The notes: a model not told the origin generated them from the sequence alone. 64,000 bases of DNA from Nitrospirota bacterium (GCA_030684575.1 JAUXVD010000009.1:1-64000), one strand, 5' to 3'. Shown: positions 26,296-36,793, counted from the first letter of the stretch. Translations and numbers: made by a program.

Positions 26296-27993
26296 ATGGA
26301 AAAACGCGTCGTCATCTTTCTCGTCCTGTCGTTAGCAATTATCTTGGGGTACGATCTGCTTCTCAAGCAGATGGGATGGCTCCCTGAGCCGCCTCCTATA
26401 CAGAGTTCTTCCGCTCGGGGTTCCTCGTCCTCCAACGAGACAGAATCAACTCCTACGACGGAACAGGATAACACCTCGCTCGACGTGAACGTCCCACCTC
26501 AATCAGGTCAAAAGCCTGGCGTGACATCGTCGGATGCGGCACTCGCGACATCTGAACAGACGGTCACGGTGGAAACAGATCTAGTCCGAGTCGGTCTGTC
26601 AAATCGTGGTGGCGTCATTCGAAGCTGGGAACTGAAGCGGTACCATACCGCAGCGCCTGAAGAGAAGCCGGTACAACTCGTGTACCAAGGGGGGAAGTTT
26701 AGAGGCCCTCTCTCCATCACGGTTGCGAACGCGGACATTGAGAAGACGATTCGAGAAGGCCTTTATTCCATCGACAAGGATTTCACCCTCCTTGATGCCT
26801 CACATCCCGTCGGGCATGTCACGATGCAGTTTCACGACCCCGTCACTCATCTCGGCGTAGAGAAACGGCTAACCTTTCATCATGATAGTTACGTCGTGGA
26901 TGTCGCGGTTGCCCTGGAAGGAGTGACTGAATCCTACGATGTGGGATTGGGGACGAACTTTGGCATCGTGGAATGGGGCGAAGGGTTCATCGGGTTGATT
27001 GGATCGGCTTCACTGGTTGACGACAAAGTTGAAAAAGAAACTCCAGATACGGAACTTGAACGGAAAGGCTCAGTACAGTGGGTCGCGTTACAGGACAAGT
27101 ACTTCATTTCCGTATTGATGCCAAAACAGGCGACCTCTGCCTTGGCCAAGAAGGAAGGCGATAAGGTTGTCTCAGCCGGCGTGCGGATGCCGGCTCCTGG
27201 TGCAGGATCCTCGATCGCGCTTCAGCTCTATGCGGGCCCCAAGGAGTACGACACCCTTCGGTCCTTAAACGTAGGCTTGGAAGATACCATCGATTTTGGA
27301 TGGTTCATCTTCGGCAGTTGGACGGTGGTGAAATCCGTCGCCAAACCCATCTTCTATGTGCTGCGATTCATCCATGACTACACCTACAACTATGGGGTCA
27401 CCATCATCCTGCTGACGATGGCGATTAAGTTGTTGTTTGTCCCGTTACAGTACAAGAGCTATAAGTCGATGAAAATGATGCAGCTGATCCAACCCAAGGT
27501 CGCTGCAGTGCAAGAAAAGTTTAAAGACGACCGAGACCGACTGAACAAAGAATTGATCAAGCTCTATCGCGACCAGAAAGTAAATCCTGTTGGCGGCTGC
27601 CTGCCGATGGTGTTACAGATGCCTGTCTTCGTGGCTCTGTTTAACATCCTCTACATGACGATCGATTTGCGCCAAGCCCCTTTCATGCTCTGGATTACCG
27701 ATTTGTCGGTGCAGGATCCCTACTATGTACTGCCGGTGATCATGGGAGCGACGATGGTCATCCAACAGAAGATTACCCCCACCACGATGGATCCGACACA
27801 GGCGAAGATCATGTTGGTGCTCCCGGTGTTTATGACGTTTCTGTTCGTAAATTTTCCTGCAGGTCTTGTGTTGTATTGGCTGACAAACAACGTCCTGACC
27901 ATCTCCCAGCAAGTATTCACGGATCGATTTTTATTTCGCAACAAGACTCTCATTACGACGGGCCCGGAGCTGAGCAGCGGGACAAAGTCCTAA
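26296..27993 (+). CDS. yidC: Membrane protein insertase YidC
   Basis: 565 aa. It has an N-terminal membrane segment (MEKRVVIFLVLSLAI), a large periplasmic domain (about 55-330) and the conserved Oxa1 domain with five membrane helices (from YNYGVTIILLTMAIK to the C-terminus), including NPVGGCLPMVLQMP. This is the Gram-negative YidC form. It inserts and folds inner-membrane proteins, including F0 subunit c. A TTG at 26290 is in frame, but the ATG at 26296 is preferred. Confidence 0.96.
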   Translation: MEKRVVIFLVLSLAIILGYDLLLKQMGWLPEPPPIQSSSARGSSSSNETESTPTTEQDNTSLDVNVPPQSGQKPGVTSSDAALATSEQTVTVETDLVRVGLSNRGGVIRSWELKRYHTAAPEEKPVQLVYQGGKFRGPLSITVANADIEKTIREGLYSIDKDFTLLDASHPVGHVTMQFHDPVTHLGVEKRLTFHHDSYVVDVAVALEGVTESYDVGLGTNFGIVEWGEGFIGLIGSASLVDDKVEKETPDTELERKGSVQWVALQDKYFISVLMPKQATSALAKKEGDKVVSAGVRMPAPGAGSSIALQLYAGPKEYDTLRSLNVGLEDTIDFGWFIFGSWTVVKSVAKPIFYVLRFIHDYTYNYGVTIILLTMAIKLLFVPLQYKSYKSMKMMQLIQPKVAAVQEKFKDDRDRLNKELIKLYRDQKVNPVGGCLPMVLQMPVFVALFNILYMTIDLRQAPFMLWITDLSVQDPYYVLPVIMGATMVIQQKITPTTMDPTQAKIMLVLPVFMTFLFVNFPAGLVLYWLTNNVLTISQQVFTDRFLFRNKTLITTGPELSSGTKS

Positions 27994-28073
27994 CATAACA
28001 ACCTCCCCACGGGCGCGACACAAGAGCGCACGACCAGCCGACAGTGGGAGCGATCACGCGGTGAAAAAGCGCC

Positions 28074-29501
28074 ATGCAGGGAGGACTCGAGGATACCATC
28101 TGTGCCATTGCGACTCCCGCAGGAGAAGGCGGCATAGGGATCGTTCGCCTGAGTGGTCCTCAATCCCTCGTCGTAGCGTCTCGAGTTGTTCGATTGCGTT
28201 CCGGTCGTCCGCTCTCATCGGTTTCCTCTCATACGCTTCATCTTGCCGATCTTGTGAGCCCTGCAGCAGTCGAACGGAAAGACCTCAGACTCGGTCAGGT
28301 ACGGACGCCCGCAATAGACCTTCTTGACGAAGCACTCGTGGTCTATATGAAAGCTCCGAGGTCTTTTACCGCAGAGGATGTCGTAGAAATTCAGTCTCAT
28401 GGCGGGGCATTGGTGCTCGGGATGGTCTGCAAGGTCTGCGTCGCGTCTGGTGCAAGGATGGCTGAGCCTGGCGAGTTTACAAAGCGAGCGTTCCTCAATG
28501 GACGATTAGACCTCTCACAAGCAGAAGCGGTGCTCGACACCATCAGGGCAACATCGATGGCCGGCTTGAACATCGCACAGCGCCATCTGCGGGGAGATCT
28601 TGCACGGGAGGTGGAACAGACTCGGGCCTCTCTCTTGACGGTATTAGCCCATGTTGAAGCAGGTATCGATTTTGTGGGCGAAGATATTTCATTTCTTCAA
28701 CGTGAGGAACTCGTGCGCATCGTCAGTCAGGCCTGTGCCGTCGCTCAGAAGCTGGAGTCGACGGCGCAGGAGGGGCGGATCTTGCGGGAAGGGGCCTCTG
28801 TCGTTATCCTTGGACGCCCGAATGTCGGTAAATCCAGTCTCTTAAACCGGCTCTTAAAGGAAGAGCGGGCGATCGTCACCGCCGTTCCTGGTACTACGAG
28901 GGACGTGATTGAGGAATCCATCGATCTTGATGGACTAATGATTCGTTTGGTTGATACGGCCGGCATGCGGGAAACGGATGATGTCGTTGAGCGGGAAGGC
29001 ATAAAACGTACATGGATTGCACAAGACGAGGCGGATCTCTTGTTGGTCGTGCTGGATGGAACGGTACCCCTCACCAACGATGACCGAGAGCTATTACACC
29101 TCGTCATGGATCGTAAGCATATCGTGGTGCTAAACAAGTCGGACCTAACCGATACGATGGAGATAGACTCAGCATTCGCAGACCATATGGCGTACCGTAT
29201 ATCGGCAAAAACTGGTTCGGGGATTGAGACGGTGAAGTCCGCCCTTCGTACTCAGCTCATATCCGAGGGCTTTGAGTCGGCGGAAACCGCCAGGGTCACA
29301 AATGTACGGCATCGTGACGCATTACGCCGGGCGGTTGAATCCTTAGGCCAGGCTCTTGAGTCCGTGCAATGTGGGATGCCCGGGGAGCTGGTCTCGATCG
29401 ATGTGCGTAACGCGGCAGACGCACTTGGGGAAATTACCGGCGCCATTACAACCGACGAAATTCTGGGACAGATTTTTTCACAATTCTGCATCGGCAAGTA
29501 G
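28074..29501 (+). CDS. mnmE: tRNA uridine-5-carboxymethylaminomethyl(34) synthesis GTPase MnmE
   Basis: 475 aa. An N-terminal folate-binding domain, the G1 loop GRPNVGKSS (about 247-255), [10 protein letters not shown] (switch II), NKSD and the C-terminal FCIGK, whose Cys is characteristic, are all present. With MnmG it modifies U34 of tRNAs, acting in the cytosol. mnmG follows after 13 bases. Confidence 0.97.
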   Translation: MQGGLEDTICAIATPAGEGGIGIVRLSGPQSLVVASRVVRLRSGRPLSSVSSHTLHLADLVSPAAVERKDLRLGQVRTPAIDLLDEALVVYMKAPRSFTAEDVVEIQSHGGALVLGMVCKVCVASGARMAEPGEFTKRAFLNGRLDLSQAEAVLDTIRATSMAGLNIAQRHLRGDLAREVEQTRASLLTVLAHVEAGIDFVGEDISFLQREELVRIVSQACAVAQKLESTAQEGRILREGASVVILGRPNVGKSSLLNRLLKEERAIVTAVPGTTRDVIEESIDLDGLMIRLVDTAGMRETDDVVEREGIKRTWIAQDEADLLLVVLDGTVPLTNDDRELLHLVMDRKHIVVLNKSDLTDTMEIDSAFADHMAYRISAKTGSGIETVKSALRTQLISEGFESAETARVTNVRHRDALRRAVESLGQALESVQCGMPGELVSIDVRNAADALGEITGAITTDEILGQIFSQFCIGK

Positions 29502-29514
29502 AAGCGGGGTAAAC

Positions 29515-31413
29515 GTGGGACAGGTCGTGGACGTCATTGTCGTGGGGGGAGGCCATGCCGGCTGTGAAGCCGCTTTGGCTGCGGCGCGCATGGGTGCGCA
29601 AACCTTGCTGCTCACGATGGATCATGACCGCATTGCCCAAATGTCGTGCAACCCTGCGATCGGGGGAATTGCCAAAGGGCATCTGGTCAAGGAAATCGAT
29701 GCACTAGGCGGAGAGATGGCGCGGAACACCGATCAAGCGGGTATTCAATTCCGATTCATCAATACGAGTAAAGGCCCGGCAGTGCGGGCCCTCCGCGTTC
29801 AATGCGACAAGAAACTCTATCGAAACGCCATGCAGCGAACGCTCCGCCTGCAGGCAGGCCTAACAATCGCTGAAGGAACAGTCGATCGCTTGCTCACGCA
29901 TGCCGGCGCCATTACAGGTGTGGTGACGGGTCACGGCGATCACATTCCGGCAAAGGCCGTAATCCTAACATCAGGAACATTCCTTAAGGGTCTTATCCAT
30001 ATCGGCTTGAATCATTTTCCGGCAGGACGAGCTGGAGAAGCATCCGCAGAGCACCTGTCTGATTGTATGCGCGACCTGGGGTTCGAACTAGGCCGGCTCA
30101 AAACCGGTACACCTCCTCGCTTGGATGGGGCGACTATCGATTTTTCCGTCATGGTGCCTCAGCCAGGGGATAATCCGCCACCGCCATTTTCATATCGGAC
30201 CGATCGGATAGACAATCGCCAGCTCCCTTGTCATTTGACTCACACCAATCGCACCACGCATGAGTTAATCCAGCAGAATCTGGACAGGTCGCCGCTCTAC
30301 AGCGGCATTATTGAGTCGATAGGACCGCGGTATTGTCCGTCGATCGAAGACAAAGTCGTACGCTTCGCGGATAAAGAACGGCACCAGATCTTTATCGAAC
30401 CAGAAGGGTTGGACACACCTGAGTTTTATCCCAATGGGATCTCCACAAGCCTTCCGGTTGATGTACAGGCTGCAATACTGAAGACAATTCCCGGGTTAGA
30501 GCATGCCACCATGCTCAAACCTGGCTATGCGATCGAGTACGATTACTTTCCACCACGACAACTACACCAGACGCTGGAGACCAAAAATATCGCTGGCCTC
30601 TACCATGCAGGACAGATCAATGGGACATCAGGATATGAAGAAGCGGCCGCTCAGGGCCTGATGGCTGGAATCAACGCTGTCTTGAAAATCCAAGAGGAGC
30701 CTCCACTTATACTCGACCGTTCGCAGGCCTATATCGGTGTATTAATTGATGATCTCATTACAAAAGATGCTCGCGAGCCCTACCGTATGTTTACTTCGAG
30801 GGCGGAATATCGTCTTTTGCTCCGCCATGGAAATGCGGATCTTCGGTTAACGGATATTGGGCGGCAGGTCGGATTGATTGGTGATGAAATCTATGCACGC
30901 TTTCAAGTAAAGCAGAAAGCCATTGAAACTGAACTCATCCGCCTCGAAGAGTTTCGACCAAGGCTCACAGAAGCTGTTCGTGAGCGGCTGACAATAGCCA
31001 AAATTGAAGAAATATCCGGGCCTTGCACCGCAGCCCAGCTCTTACGACGGCAGGGAGCAGATTATAAGACTCTACTAGAAGCACTTGAGATTGAATCTGT
31101 TCAAGACATTGAAACCTATGAAGAAATAGAGCTACAAATCAAGTATGCAGGCTATATTAAACGACAACTCCAGCAGATCGGGCGGTTCAAAAAGCTTGAG
31201 TCAAAGCCCATTCCAATAGCATTTAGTTATGATGGAACTCCTGGGTTTTCACGCGAAGTCCGTGAAAAGCTCAACAAAGTTCGACCTGCTTCCATTGGCC
31301 AAGCCTCAAGAATTTCAGGTGTCACTCCAGCGGCGATTTCACTCCTCCTTGTCGCACTTGAAAAATACAGGGGAGAATCTAGCCAAAACAGTCTGCTGCA
31401 CATCTCATCCTAG
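29515..31413 (+). CDS. mnmG: tRNA modification enzyme MnmG (GidA)
   Basis: 632 aa from a GTG at 29515, 13 bases after mnmE; earlier in-frame starts would overlap mnmE deeply. The FAD fold [22 protein letters not shown] lies at the very N-terminus, with [34 protein letters not shown] and [15 protein letters not shown] following. It forms a complex with MnmE for cmnm5U34 synthesis. Confidence 0.96.
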   Translation: MGQVVDVIVVGGGHAGCEAALAAARMGAQTLLLTMDHDRIAQMSCNPAIGGIAKGHLVKEIDALGGEMARNTDQAGIQFRFINTSKGPAVRALRVQCDKKLYRNAMQRTLRLQAGLTIAEGTVDRLLTHAGAITGVVTGHGDHIPAKAVILTSGTFLKGLIHIGLNHFPAGRAGEASAEHLSDCMRDLGFELGRLKTGTPPRLDGATIDFSVMVPQPGDNPPPPFSYRTDRIDNRQLPCHLTHTNRTTHELIQQNLDRSPLYSGIIESIGPRYCPSIEDKVVRFADKERHQIFIEPEGLDTPEFYPNGISTSLPVDVQAAILKTIPGLEHATMLKPGYAIEYDYFPPRQLHQTLETKNIAGLYHAGQINGTSGYEEAAAQGLMAGINAVLKIQEEPPLILDRSQAYIGVLIDDLITKDAREPYRMFTSRAEYRLLLRHGNADLRLTDIGRQVGLIGDEIYARFQVKQKAIETELIRLEEFRPRLTEAVRERLTIAKIEEISGPCTAAQLLRRQGADYKTLLEALEIESVQDIETYEEIELQIKYAGYIKRQLQQIGRFKKLESKPIPIAFSYDGTPGFSREVREKLNKVRPASIGQASRISGVTPAAISLLLVALEKYRGESSQNSLLHISS

Positions 31414-31479
31414 CGGTAAAACACACAGTTCTTGCCGTCCGTTTCGGAATGTCTTGACCTCAGCTGTTGATTCACGTAA

Positions 31480-32136
31480 TTGTTCCACGTGGAACATGAA
31501 CAAGAATTGAGCGAATTCACAATTACTTCCATACGGGAGCTTGGTCTGACTATCGTGGAGAGCCAGGCCAAGCAGTTCATGAGTTATCTCGCTCATCTCA
31601 TTACATGGAACAAAACTATTAATCTCACCGCAATTACCGATCACAAAGAAATTATTATCAAACACTTCGTTGACTCACTTGCTGCCCTAACCTCAACAAA
31701 GTTTCCGCTAAATGGCGCTGTACTTGATGTGGGGTCCGGAGGAGGGTTCCCTGGCATCCCTCTTAAAATTATCCGACCTGACTTACGACTAGTCTTAATT
31801 GATCCCGTTCAGAAAAAATGCTCATTTCTTAACTCAATGATTGGACTGTTAACGCTTCATGATATATCCACGTTTAATGGCAACATCGAACAATATGCTA
31901 ACCGTACGCTCGGCCATGCTATCGATATGGTCGTCGTGCGGGCGTTGAAATTTCATGACATTAGAGAACACCTCCCCGCAGTACTCAACTCAAATGGGAA
32001 GGTTGTCTTATATCGAGCAGAGCCCATCACGCATCAAGAATTAGATGGAAAGTTTCATCTTGTAAGTGAAACCACCCTAGACCTTCCGCTGAAATCTGGG
32101 AAAAGAGTCATCTCAGTGATAGGGATGGCACATTGA
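31480..32136 (+). CDS. rsmG: 16S rRNA (guanine527-N7)-methyltransferase RsmG
   Basis: 218 aa from TTG 31480; GTG 31489 is an alternative. SAM motif I LDVGSGGGFPGIPLKI and the following LVLIDPVQKKCSFL are diagnostic of RsmG. The 5' end of the gene coincides with a parS palindrome (31481-31496), so the first residues MFHVEHE are encoded by parS itself if TTG is used. It lies between mnmG and parA in the usual order. It methylates G527 of 16S rRNA. Confidence 0.93.
   Translation: MFHVEHEQELSEFTITSIRELGLTIVESQAKQFMSYLAHLITWNKTINLTAITDHKEIIIKHFVDSLAALTSTKFPLNGAVLDVGSGGGFPGIPLKIIRPDLRLVLIDPVQKKCSFLNSMIGLLTLHDISTFNGNIEQYANRTLGHAIDMVVVRALKFHDIREHLPAVLNSNGKVVLYRAEPITHQELDGKFHLVSETTLDLPLKSGKRVISVIGMAH
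31481..31496. promoter_or_regulatory. parS site 1
   Basis: The 16-base perfect palindrome TGTTCCACGTGGAACA is a close variant of the well-known parS TGTTTCACGTGAAACA. ParB binds parS to organise the origin region. The site overlaps the rsmG start. Confidence 0.88.
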
Positions 32137-32160
32137 TAATATGATCAATGCCATATGATA

Positions 32161-32176
32161 TGTTCCACGTGGAACA
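32161..32176. promoter_or_regulatory. parS site 2
   Basis: An identical 16-base palindrome TGTTCCACGTGGAACA, 664 bases downstream of site 1 (last base to first base), in the intergenic gap just before parA. It may also autoregulate parAB. Confidence 0.88.
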
Positions 32177-32217
32177 TGATCGATGTATCTGAGATAATGT
32201 TTGGCTCACCCTGATAT

Positions 32218-32994
32218 ATGGCAAAAATTGTAGCGATCGCAAATCAAAAGGGCGGAGTAGGGAAGACCACAACGGCCGTGAACCTTGCCGCTGGCGTCGC
32301 ACTCCTCGGTAAGCGCGTATTACTTGTGGATATGGATCCACAAGGAAACGCCACGAGCGGGCTAGGTGTTGACCCACGCTCTCTGCAGACAACGGTCTAC
32401 AACTGCCTGATTAATTATGTAAAGTTTCATGACGCTGTGCATGTCACAGAAGTGAACGGTTTGTCACTTTTGCCGGCAAATGCTGACCTGTCAGGGGCAG
32501 AAGTCGAACTGGTGAACGTTGAAGAACGTGAAAAGATTCTTCGAAGCTATTTGCGAGACGTTGAGCCACTATTCGACGTTATCTTCCTCGACTGCCCACC
32601 GACATTGGGGATCCTCACAGTGAATGCACTGGTCGCAGCACGTAGCGTTTTAGTCCCTGTTCAATGTGAGTACTATGCCATGGAGGGATTAAGCCGCTTG
32701 GTGGGTAACATCGAACGCGTTCGTCAGTCATTCAACCCTGACCTGAATCTGGAGGGGATCGTCTTGACAATGTTTGATGCGAGGAATACGTTGGCTCGCC
32801 AAGTCGTTGAGCAAGTTCGTGAGCATTTCAAAGATGCCGTCTATCGAACCGTGATCCCTCGAAATGTGACACTCGCTGAGGCTCCGAGTTACGGACGTCC
32901 GGCCATGTTATATAACGTTGCATCAGCAGGATCCCAAGCCTATCTGTCTTTAGCCAAGGAGTTTGTCAGTCATGGAGAAAAAAGCGCTGGGTAG
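32218..32994 (+). CDS. parA: Chromosome partitioning ATPase ParA (Soj)
   Basis: 258 aa. The deviant Walker A KGGVGKTTTA (residues 11-20), DMDPQGNATSGLG and LDCPPTLGILTVNA mark a chromosomal ParA. It drives origin segregation with ParB. The 3' end overlaps parB, and a parS lies 42 bases upstream. Confidence 0.97.
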   Translation: MAKIVAIANQKGGVGKTTTAVNLAAGVALLGKRVLLVDMDPQGNATSGLGVDPRSLQTTVYNCLINYVKFHDAVHVTEVNGLSLLPANADLSGAEVELVNVEEREKILRSYLRDVEPLFDVIFLDCPPTLGILTVNALVAARSVLVPVQCEYYAMEGLSRLVGNIERVRQSFNPDLNLEGIVLTMFDARNTLARQVVEQVREHFKDAVYRTVIPRNVTLAEAPSYGRPAMLYNVASAGSQAYLSLAKEFVSHGEKSAG

Positions 32995-33820
32995 GGGGCT
33001 CGATGCACTATTGCCTTCAGTCAAGGCTACACCGATGCCTGAATCAGCAGAGGTTCAACGATTACGTGTCGATGCCATTGTGCCGAATCGATATCAGCCA
33101 CGACAAACGTTTGCACCTCATGAGCTGGCAGAACTTACAGAGTCCTTGAAGCAAAATGGGTTGCTGCAACCAATTTTGGTGCGCCGCAAGGGTGACGGAA
33201 TCTACGAACTCATCTCTGGTGAACGGCGGTGGCGCGCAACGAAAGACGCGGGGATAGAAACAATTCAAGCCGTCATTCGTAACTGCGGAGACGAAGAATC
33301 CATTGTCCTTGCTCTCGTAGAGAATCTTCAGCGAACAGATCTCAATCCTATGGAAATGGCAAGAGCCTATCATCGAATGATGAACGAATTTGGACTGACT
33401 CAGGACATAATTGCCCAACAAGTCAGTTGCGAAAGATCCACAATCGCGAATGTCGTACGTCTTATCAATCTTCCCTTAGAGATTCAGCAGCTGATTGAAA
33501 CCAATCAGCTCTCCATGGGTCACGCCAAAGTGATTCTTGGTCTTCCTGGCCAGAGTGAACAGCTTCGGATCGCCCAGCTCGTGGTTTCAGGGACCCTCTC
33601 AGTGAGAGAGACTGAAAAACTCGTAGAATCATCACCGGTTGCAAAAAAACGAGTGACAAAAGACTTACGCCGAACACCATGGACTGATGTTGAAGAGCGT
33701 TTACAAAAAAGATTTGGGACCAAAGTCACGATTCAAAAAGGAAGACGTGGCGGAAAAATTGTCATTCACTACTTCTCTCCCCCTGAGCTCGACGGGATTC
33801 TTGAAGCACTTCTGAATTAG
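32972..33820 (+). CDS. parB: Chromosome partitioning protein ParB (Spo0J)
   Basis: 282 aa from ATG 32972. N-terminal GRGLDALLP, NRYQPR, the CTPase motif GERRWRATKDAG, LVENLQRTDLNPMEMARAY and the HTH region (LTQDIIAQQVSCERSTIANVVRL split across it) are present. It binds the two parS sites nearby and spreads as a CTP-dependent clamp (family knowledge). It overlaps parA by 23 bases. Confidence 0.96.
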   Translation: MEKKALGRGLDALLPSVKATPMPESAEVQRLRVDAIVPNRYQPRQTFAPHELAELTESLKQNGLLQPILVRRKGDGIYELISGERRWRATKDAGIETIQAVIRNCGDEESIVLALVENLQRTDLNPMEMARAYHRMMNEFGLTQDIIAQQVSCERSTIANVVRLINLPLEIQQLIETNQLSMGHAKVILGLPGQSEQLRIAQLVVSGTLSVRETEKLVESSPVAKKRVTKDLRRTPWTDVEERLQKRFGTKVTIQKGRRGGKIVIHYFSPPELDGILEALLN

Positions 33821-33852
33821 CACATCTGTTTTTCTGACTCGTAAACTCGCGA

Positions 33853-33882
33853 GAGCATGAGGCATATTTATTGCTCATGCTC
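33853..33882. terminator. Hairpin downstream of parB
   Basis: Perfect 9-bp arms GAGCATGAG (33853-33861) and CTCATGCTC (33874-33882) with a 12-base loop. There is no U-run after it, so it is a plausible but unproven terminator of the parAB transcript. Confidence 0.4.
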
Positions 33883-33978
33883 AATGCGTGACTGAACCCT
33901 TCCTTCATAACCTACTTAACCATAACTGCGTCACCAGTCGCGACGAAGTTAATGTGATGAACTCGAGGAGGCGTACTC

Positions 33979-34473
33979 ATGTGGGGTCAGGAGAAACAGC
34001 CGGAAACGAGCGAGACCGAACCAGATCGTGAAGAGACCAGCGACATAGCTACTGGACTGGCGGCCGAAAATACGGAGGGCATTATCGCCTTCGTCGGGAA
34101 AGGCGTCGAGTTTAAAGGCACCATCTCGTATAGCGGAACCGTCAGAATAGACGGATATCTCGACGGGGAAATTCACACAGAGGGCATACTCTTGGTGGGT
34201 GAGGATGCCGTCATCCAGGCAAAAATCACGGCTGGAACGGTCGTATGTAAAGGGAAAATAACCGGTAATATTGTGGCGAAAGAACGCGTAAAGCTTCGCG
34301 CCCCGGCGGTGGTGAGCGGCAGCGTAAAGACGCCTGTCCTTTCAATGGAAGACGGCGTGTTATTCAATGGTGATCTCGAGATGGCTCACACCGTGCGTGA
34401 GCTTCCACGGGAAGCCCCCTTGCGGCCGGTTGGGGTCATCGCGCAACCAGACATCAAACGCAGCAACGGCTAA
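33979..34473 (+). CDS. Bactofilin family cytoskeletal protein (copy 1)
   Basis: 164 aa. A polar N-terminal tail leads into the beta-helix core GKGVEFKGTISYSGTVRIDGYLDGEIHTEG, repeated as GTVVCKGKITGNIV and APAVVSGSVKTP. Bactofilins polymerise without nucleotide into cytoplasmic or membrane-attached filaments that organise cell shape or polarity, including ParABS positioning in some bacteria. It is downstream of parAB and followed by a paralogue. The start carries GAGGAGG upstream. Confidence 0.92.
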   Translation: MWGQEKQPETSETEPDREETSDIATGLAAENTEGIIAFVGKGVEFKGTISYSGTVRIDGYLDGEIHTEGILLVGEDAVIQAKITAGTVVCKGKITGNIVAKERVKLRAPAVVSGSVKTPVLSMEDGVLFNGDLEMAHTVRELPREAPLRPVGVIAQPDIKRSNG

Positions 34474-34556
34474 ATCATTAATTAATACGTAAGTATATTT
34501 TACAAATATGGACGCGACCAGCTGTGCGCGCAGTGAAAGAGTCGGAGGAGGCCATT

Positions 34557-34985
34557 ATGTGGGCAATGAAAGAGCGAAGCCAGCAGTCGGAATCAGATAA
34601 CGAGAATTTCACACTCCTGGGTAAAGGAGTGGACTTTAAGGGGATCGTCAGTTTTGATGGAACCGTACGGGTAGATGGTCGCGTCGAAGGGGAAATCCAT
34701 ACAACCGGGACGTTAATCGTCGGAGAGCATGCCGTGATCAAGGGCATCATATCGGTCGGCGTGCTCATGAATAGTGGCAAGATCAATGGGGTCATCACGG
34801 CCACTGAGAAGATCGAGATTTTAAAGCCCGGCACGCTCATCGGTGATATTCGAACCCCCGTCATTGCGATTCAAGAAGGCTCCCATTTCCATGGCATGTG
34901 CGATATGGGCGCTCATCTCTGGAACGAAGAACGTGCCATTTCAGTCAGAACGCCTCACAGCCCTGCCGCAGCCGCTGCACATTAG
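34557..34985 (+). CDS. Bactofilin family cytoskeletal protein (copy 2)
   Basis: 142 aa from ATG 34557, preceded by GGAGGAGG. The N-terminus MWAMKERS matches copy 1 (MWGQEKQP), supporting this start over an upstream frame at 34524. The core GKGVDFKGIVSFDGTVRVDG and SGKINGVITATEK shows the same beta-helix repeats. The tandem pair probably co-polymerises or forms distinct filaments. Confidence 0.92.
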   Translation: MWAMKERSQQSESDNENFTLLGKGVDFKGIVSFDGTVRVDGRVEGEIHTTGTLIVGEHAVIKGIISVGVLMNSGKINGVITATEKIEILKPGTLIGDIRTPVIAIQEGSHFHGMCDMGAHLWNEERAISVRTPHSPAAAAAH

Positions 34986-35041
34986 TGGCGGTTCCCTCCC
35001 TCTAGCCCTTTCGCACTCGACTTCAGTACAATAGCCACATT

Positions 35042-36124
35042 ATGACTCGTCCTACAGTTCTTCTCGGCATGAGCGGTGGAGTGGATAGCTCTGTGGCGGC
35101 AGCGCTTCTGGTTCGCCAGGGCTACGACGTCCATGGCGTCACACTACAAGTCTGGGAACATGAAGATGACACCGTCGCGGCGTCCAAGAAATGGGAAGAG
35201 CGTGGATGCTGTAAGGTCGGCATTGCCCGATACGTCGCGCAGACATTGAAAGTTCCACATGAAGTGGTCGACACCAAACAAACCTTTCGCACTGGGGTGA
35301 TCGACGACTTTCTGGCCGGCTATCTCGACGGTACCACCCCCAATCCCTGTGTCCGTTGCAATGAGCGAGTCAAACTGAGGGGACTCATCGAACTTGCCGA
35401 CGCACGCGGAATCAACTATGTCGCCACAGGCCACTATGTCCGCATTGGCGAGTCCGAAGGACTACCAACACTTCAGCGAGCGGCCGACCTCAAAAAAGAT
35501 CAAAGCTATTTTCTCTATCGACTGCGCCAATCATGGCTTTCACGCCTGCTCTTTCCAGTAGGAGCCATGCAAAAAACAGAAGTCTGGCAGGAAGCAGAAG
35601 CCCTAGGCCTTCCTGCGGATGAATTGAAAGAAAGTCAGGAAATTTGTTTTGTCAGTCACGGCGATTATCGAACCTTCATTGAGAAAGAAGCCCCAAAGGC
35701 CAAGAAGCCAGGGTCATTCGTCGATGAGACAGGTCAGTACTTAGGAGATCACGAAGGGATTGCCTTCTATACGCCTGGCCAACGACGAGGCCTCGGTATT
35801 GCGACCGGCCGCAGACTCTACGTTCAGCAGGTACAGCCAGCCACGAATACGGTCGTGCTTGGGACGGAAGAGTCTTTGCGTCGCAGCCACTGTGATATCG
35901 GGGATTTGAACCTCTTCGATCCGTCCTTACTCACAGGCACCACAGAGGTAGAGGTGAAAGTGCGGTATGCCACGCCTGCCGCTAACGCAACCGTCCAGTC
36001 ACTATCGGAGGGCACCCTTCGAATTCATTTCCGTGAGCCCCAGCGGGCGTTGAGTCCTGGTCAGTCTGCTGTGTTCTATCGAAACGATCGGGTCATCGGT
36101 GGCGGAATCATCCAATCAGTCTAG
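35042..36124 (+). CDS. mnmA: tRNA 2-thiouridylase MnmA
   Basis: 360 aa. The PP-loop SGGVDSSVAAALL (11-23), Cys103 and Cys106 (NPCVRCNE) and the second catalytic Cys202 (ESQEICFVS) are present, with ATGHYVR and PGQRRGLG. It adds sulfur to U34 of Glu, Gln and Lys tRNAs, the same position modified by MnmE and MnmG. It lies 56 bases after the bactofilin pair. Confidence 0.97.
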   Translation: MTRPTVLLGMSGGVDSSVAAALLVRQGYDVHGVTLQVWEHEDDTVAASKKWEERGCCKVGIARYVAQTLKVPHEVVDTKQTFRTGVIDDFLAGYLDGTTPNPCVRCNERVKLRGLIELADARGINYVATGHYVRIGESEGLPTLQRAADLKKDQSYFLYRLRQSWLSRLLFPVGAMQKTEVWQEAEALGLPADELKESQEICFVSHGDYRTFIEKEAPKAKKPGSFVDETGQYLGDHEGIAFYTPGQRRGLGIATGRRLYVQQVQPATNTVVLGTEESLRRSHCDIGDLNLFDPSLLTGTTEVEVKVRYATPAANATVQSLSEGTLRIHFREPQRALSPGQSAVFYRNDRVIGGGIIQSV

Positions 36125-36149
36125 TCACTACACGGCCAGACCCTCTGTA

Positions 36150-36178
36150 TTGACAGCCCTCATCCGCCAATGCTAACT
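36150..36178 (+). promoter_or_regulatory. Probable promoter of the ATP synthase F1 operon
   Basis: Perfect TTGACA (36150-36155), a 17-base spacer and a weak -10 CTAACT (36173-36178), about 75 bases before the preferred atpH start. Confidence 0.4.
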
Positions 36179-36251
36179 TGGCGCGCCTCTTTTCGTGCAG
36201 ACGCACGAAGGCTTTCCTTTTGTCAAAAAGAAGAACGAACGGATCAGCATA

Positions 36252-36791
36252 GTGATCAAGACAGCAGTTGCCCGACGTTATGCACAGGCACTCTTCGAGC
36301 TCCTCGACGCATCCACCATTGAGTCCACCCGCGCAGCCTTAACGGGATTAGGTGAGGCGATCAAAGACTCCGTCTCGCTGCGCCATGTCGTGGCCTCGCC
36401 GACGTTTGGTGCCGAAGGAAAAATCGCCGTTCTCGCAGAGCTCGGCACACGTCTCGGATGCCCTCCAGTCGGAAGAACATTTCTCGCACAGCTCGTAAAA
36501 AAGAATCGTGTCGGCTTTCTTCCGGAAATTGCTGAGGCCTTTGCGAAACTAGCTGATGCGTCAAAAGGCACTCAACAAATTACCGTGTCTTCGGCGGCGG
36601 CGTTACCCCCAGCCGAACAAGATCGAATCAGCTCTCGCTTGCGCGAGATGCTCAAACGTCAGGTTGACGTGACCTTTCACACGGATGCCCGCCATCTCGC
36701 CGGCGTTCAGATTCAACTCGGCAGCACGGTGGTCGATAGCACCGTCCGTGGGCGGTTACAAGCGATGCAGAGTTTGTTGACTAAGGAGTAG
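36252..36791 (+). CDS. atpH: ATP synthase F1 subunit delta
   Basis: 179 aa from GTG 36252, the typical delta length; an upstream GTG at 36195 would add an unusual tail. The N-terminal [29 protein letters not shown] and the C-terminal [22 protein letters not shown] are characteristic. The subunit joins F1 to the peripheral stalk. Unusually, no F0 genes (atpB, E, F) precede it. Confidence 0.93.
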   Translation: MIKTAVARRYAQALFELLDASTIESTRAALTGLGEAIKDSVSLRHVVASPTFGAEGKIAVLAELGTRLGCPPVGRTFLAQLVKKNRVGFLPEIAEAFAKLADASKGTQQITVSSAAALPPAEQDRISSRLREMLKRQVDVTFHTDARHLAGVQIQLGSTVVDSTVRGRLQAMQSLLTKE

Positions 36792-36793
36792 CC

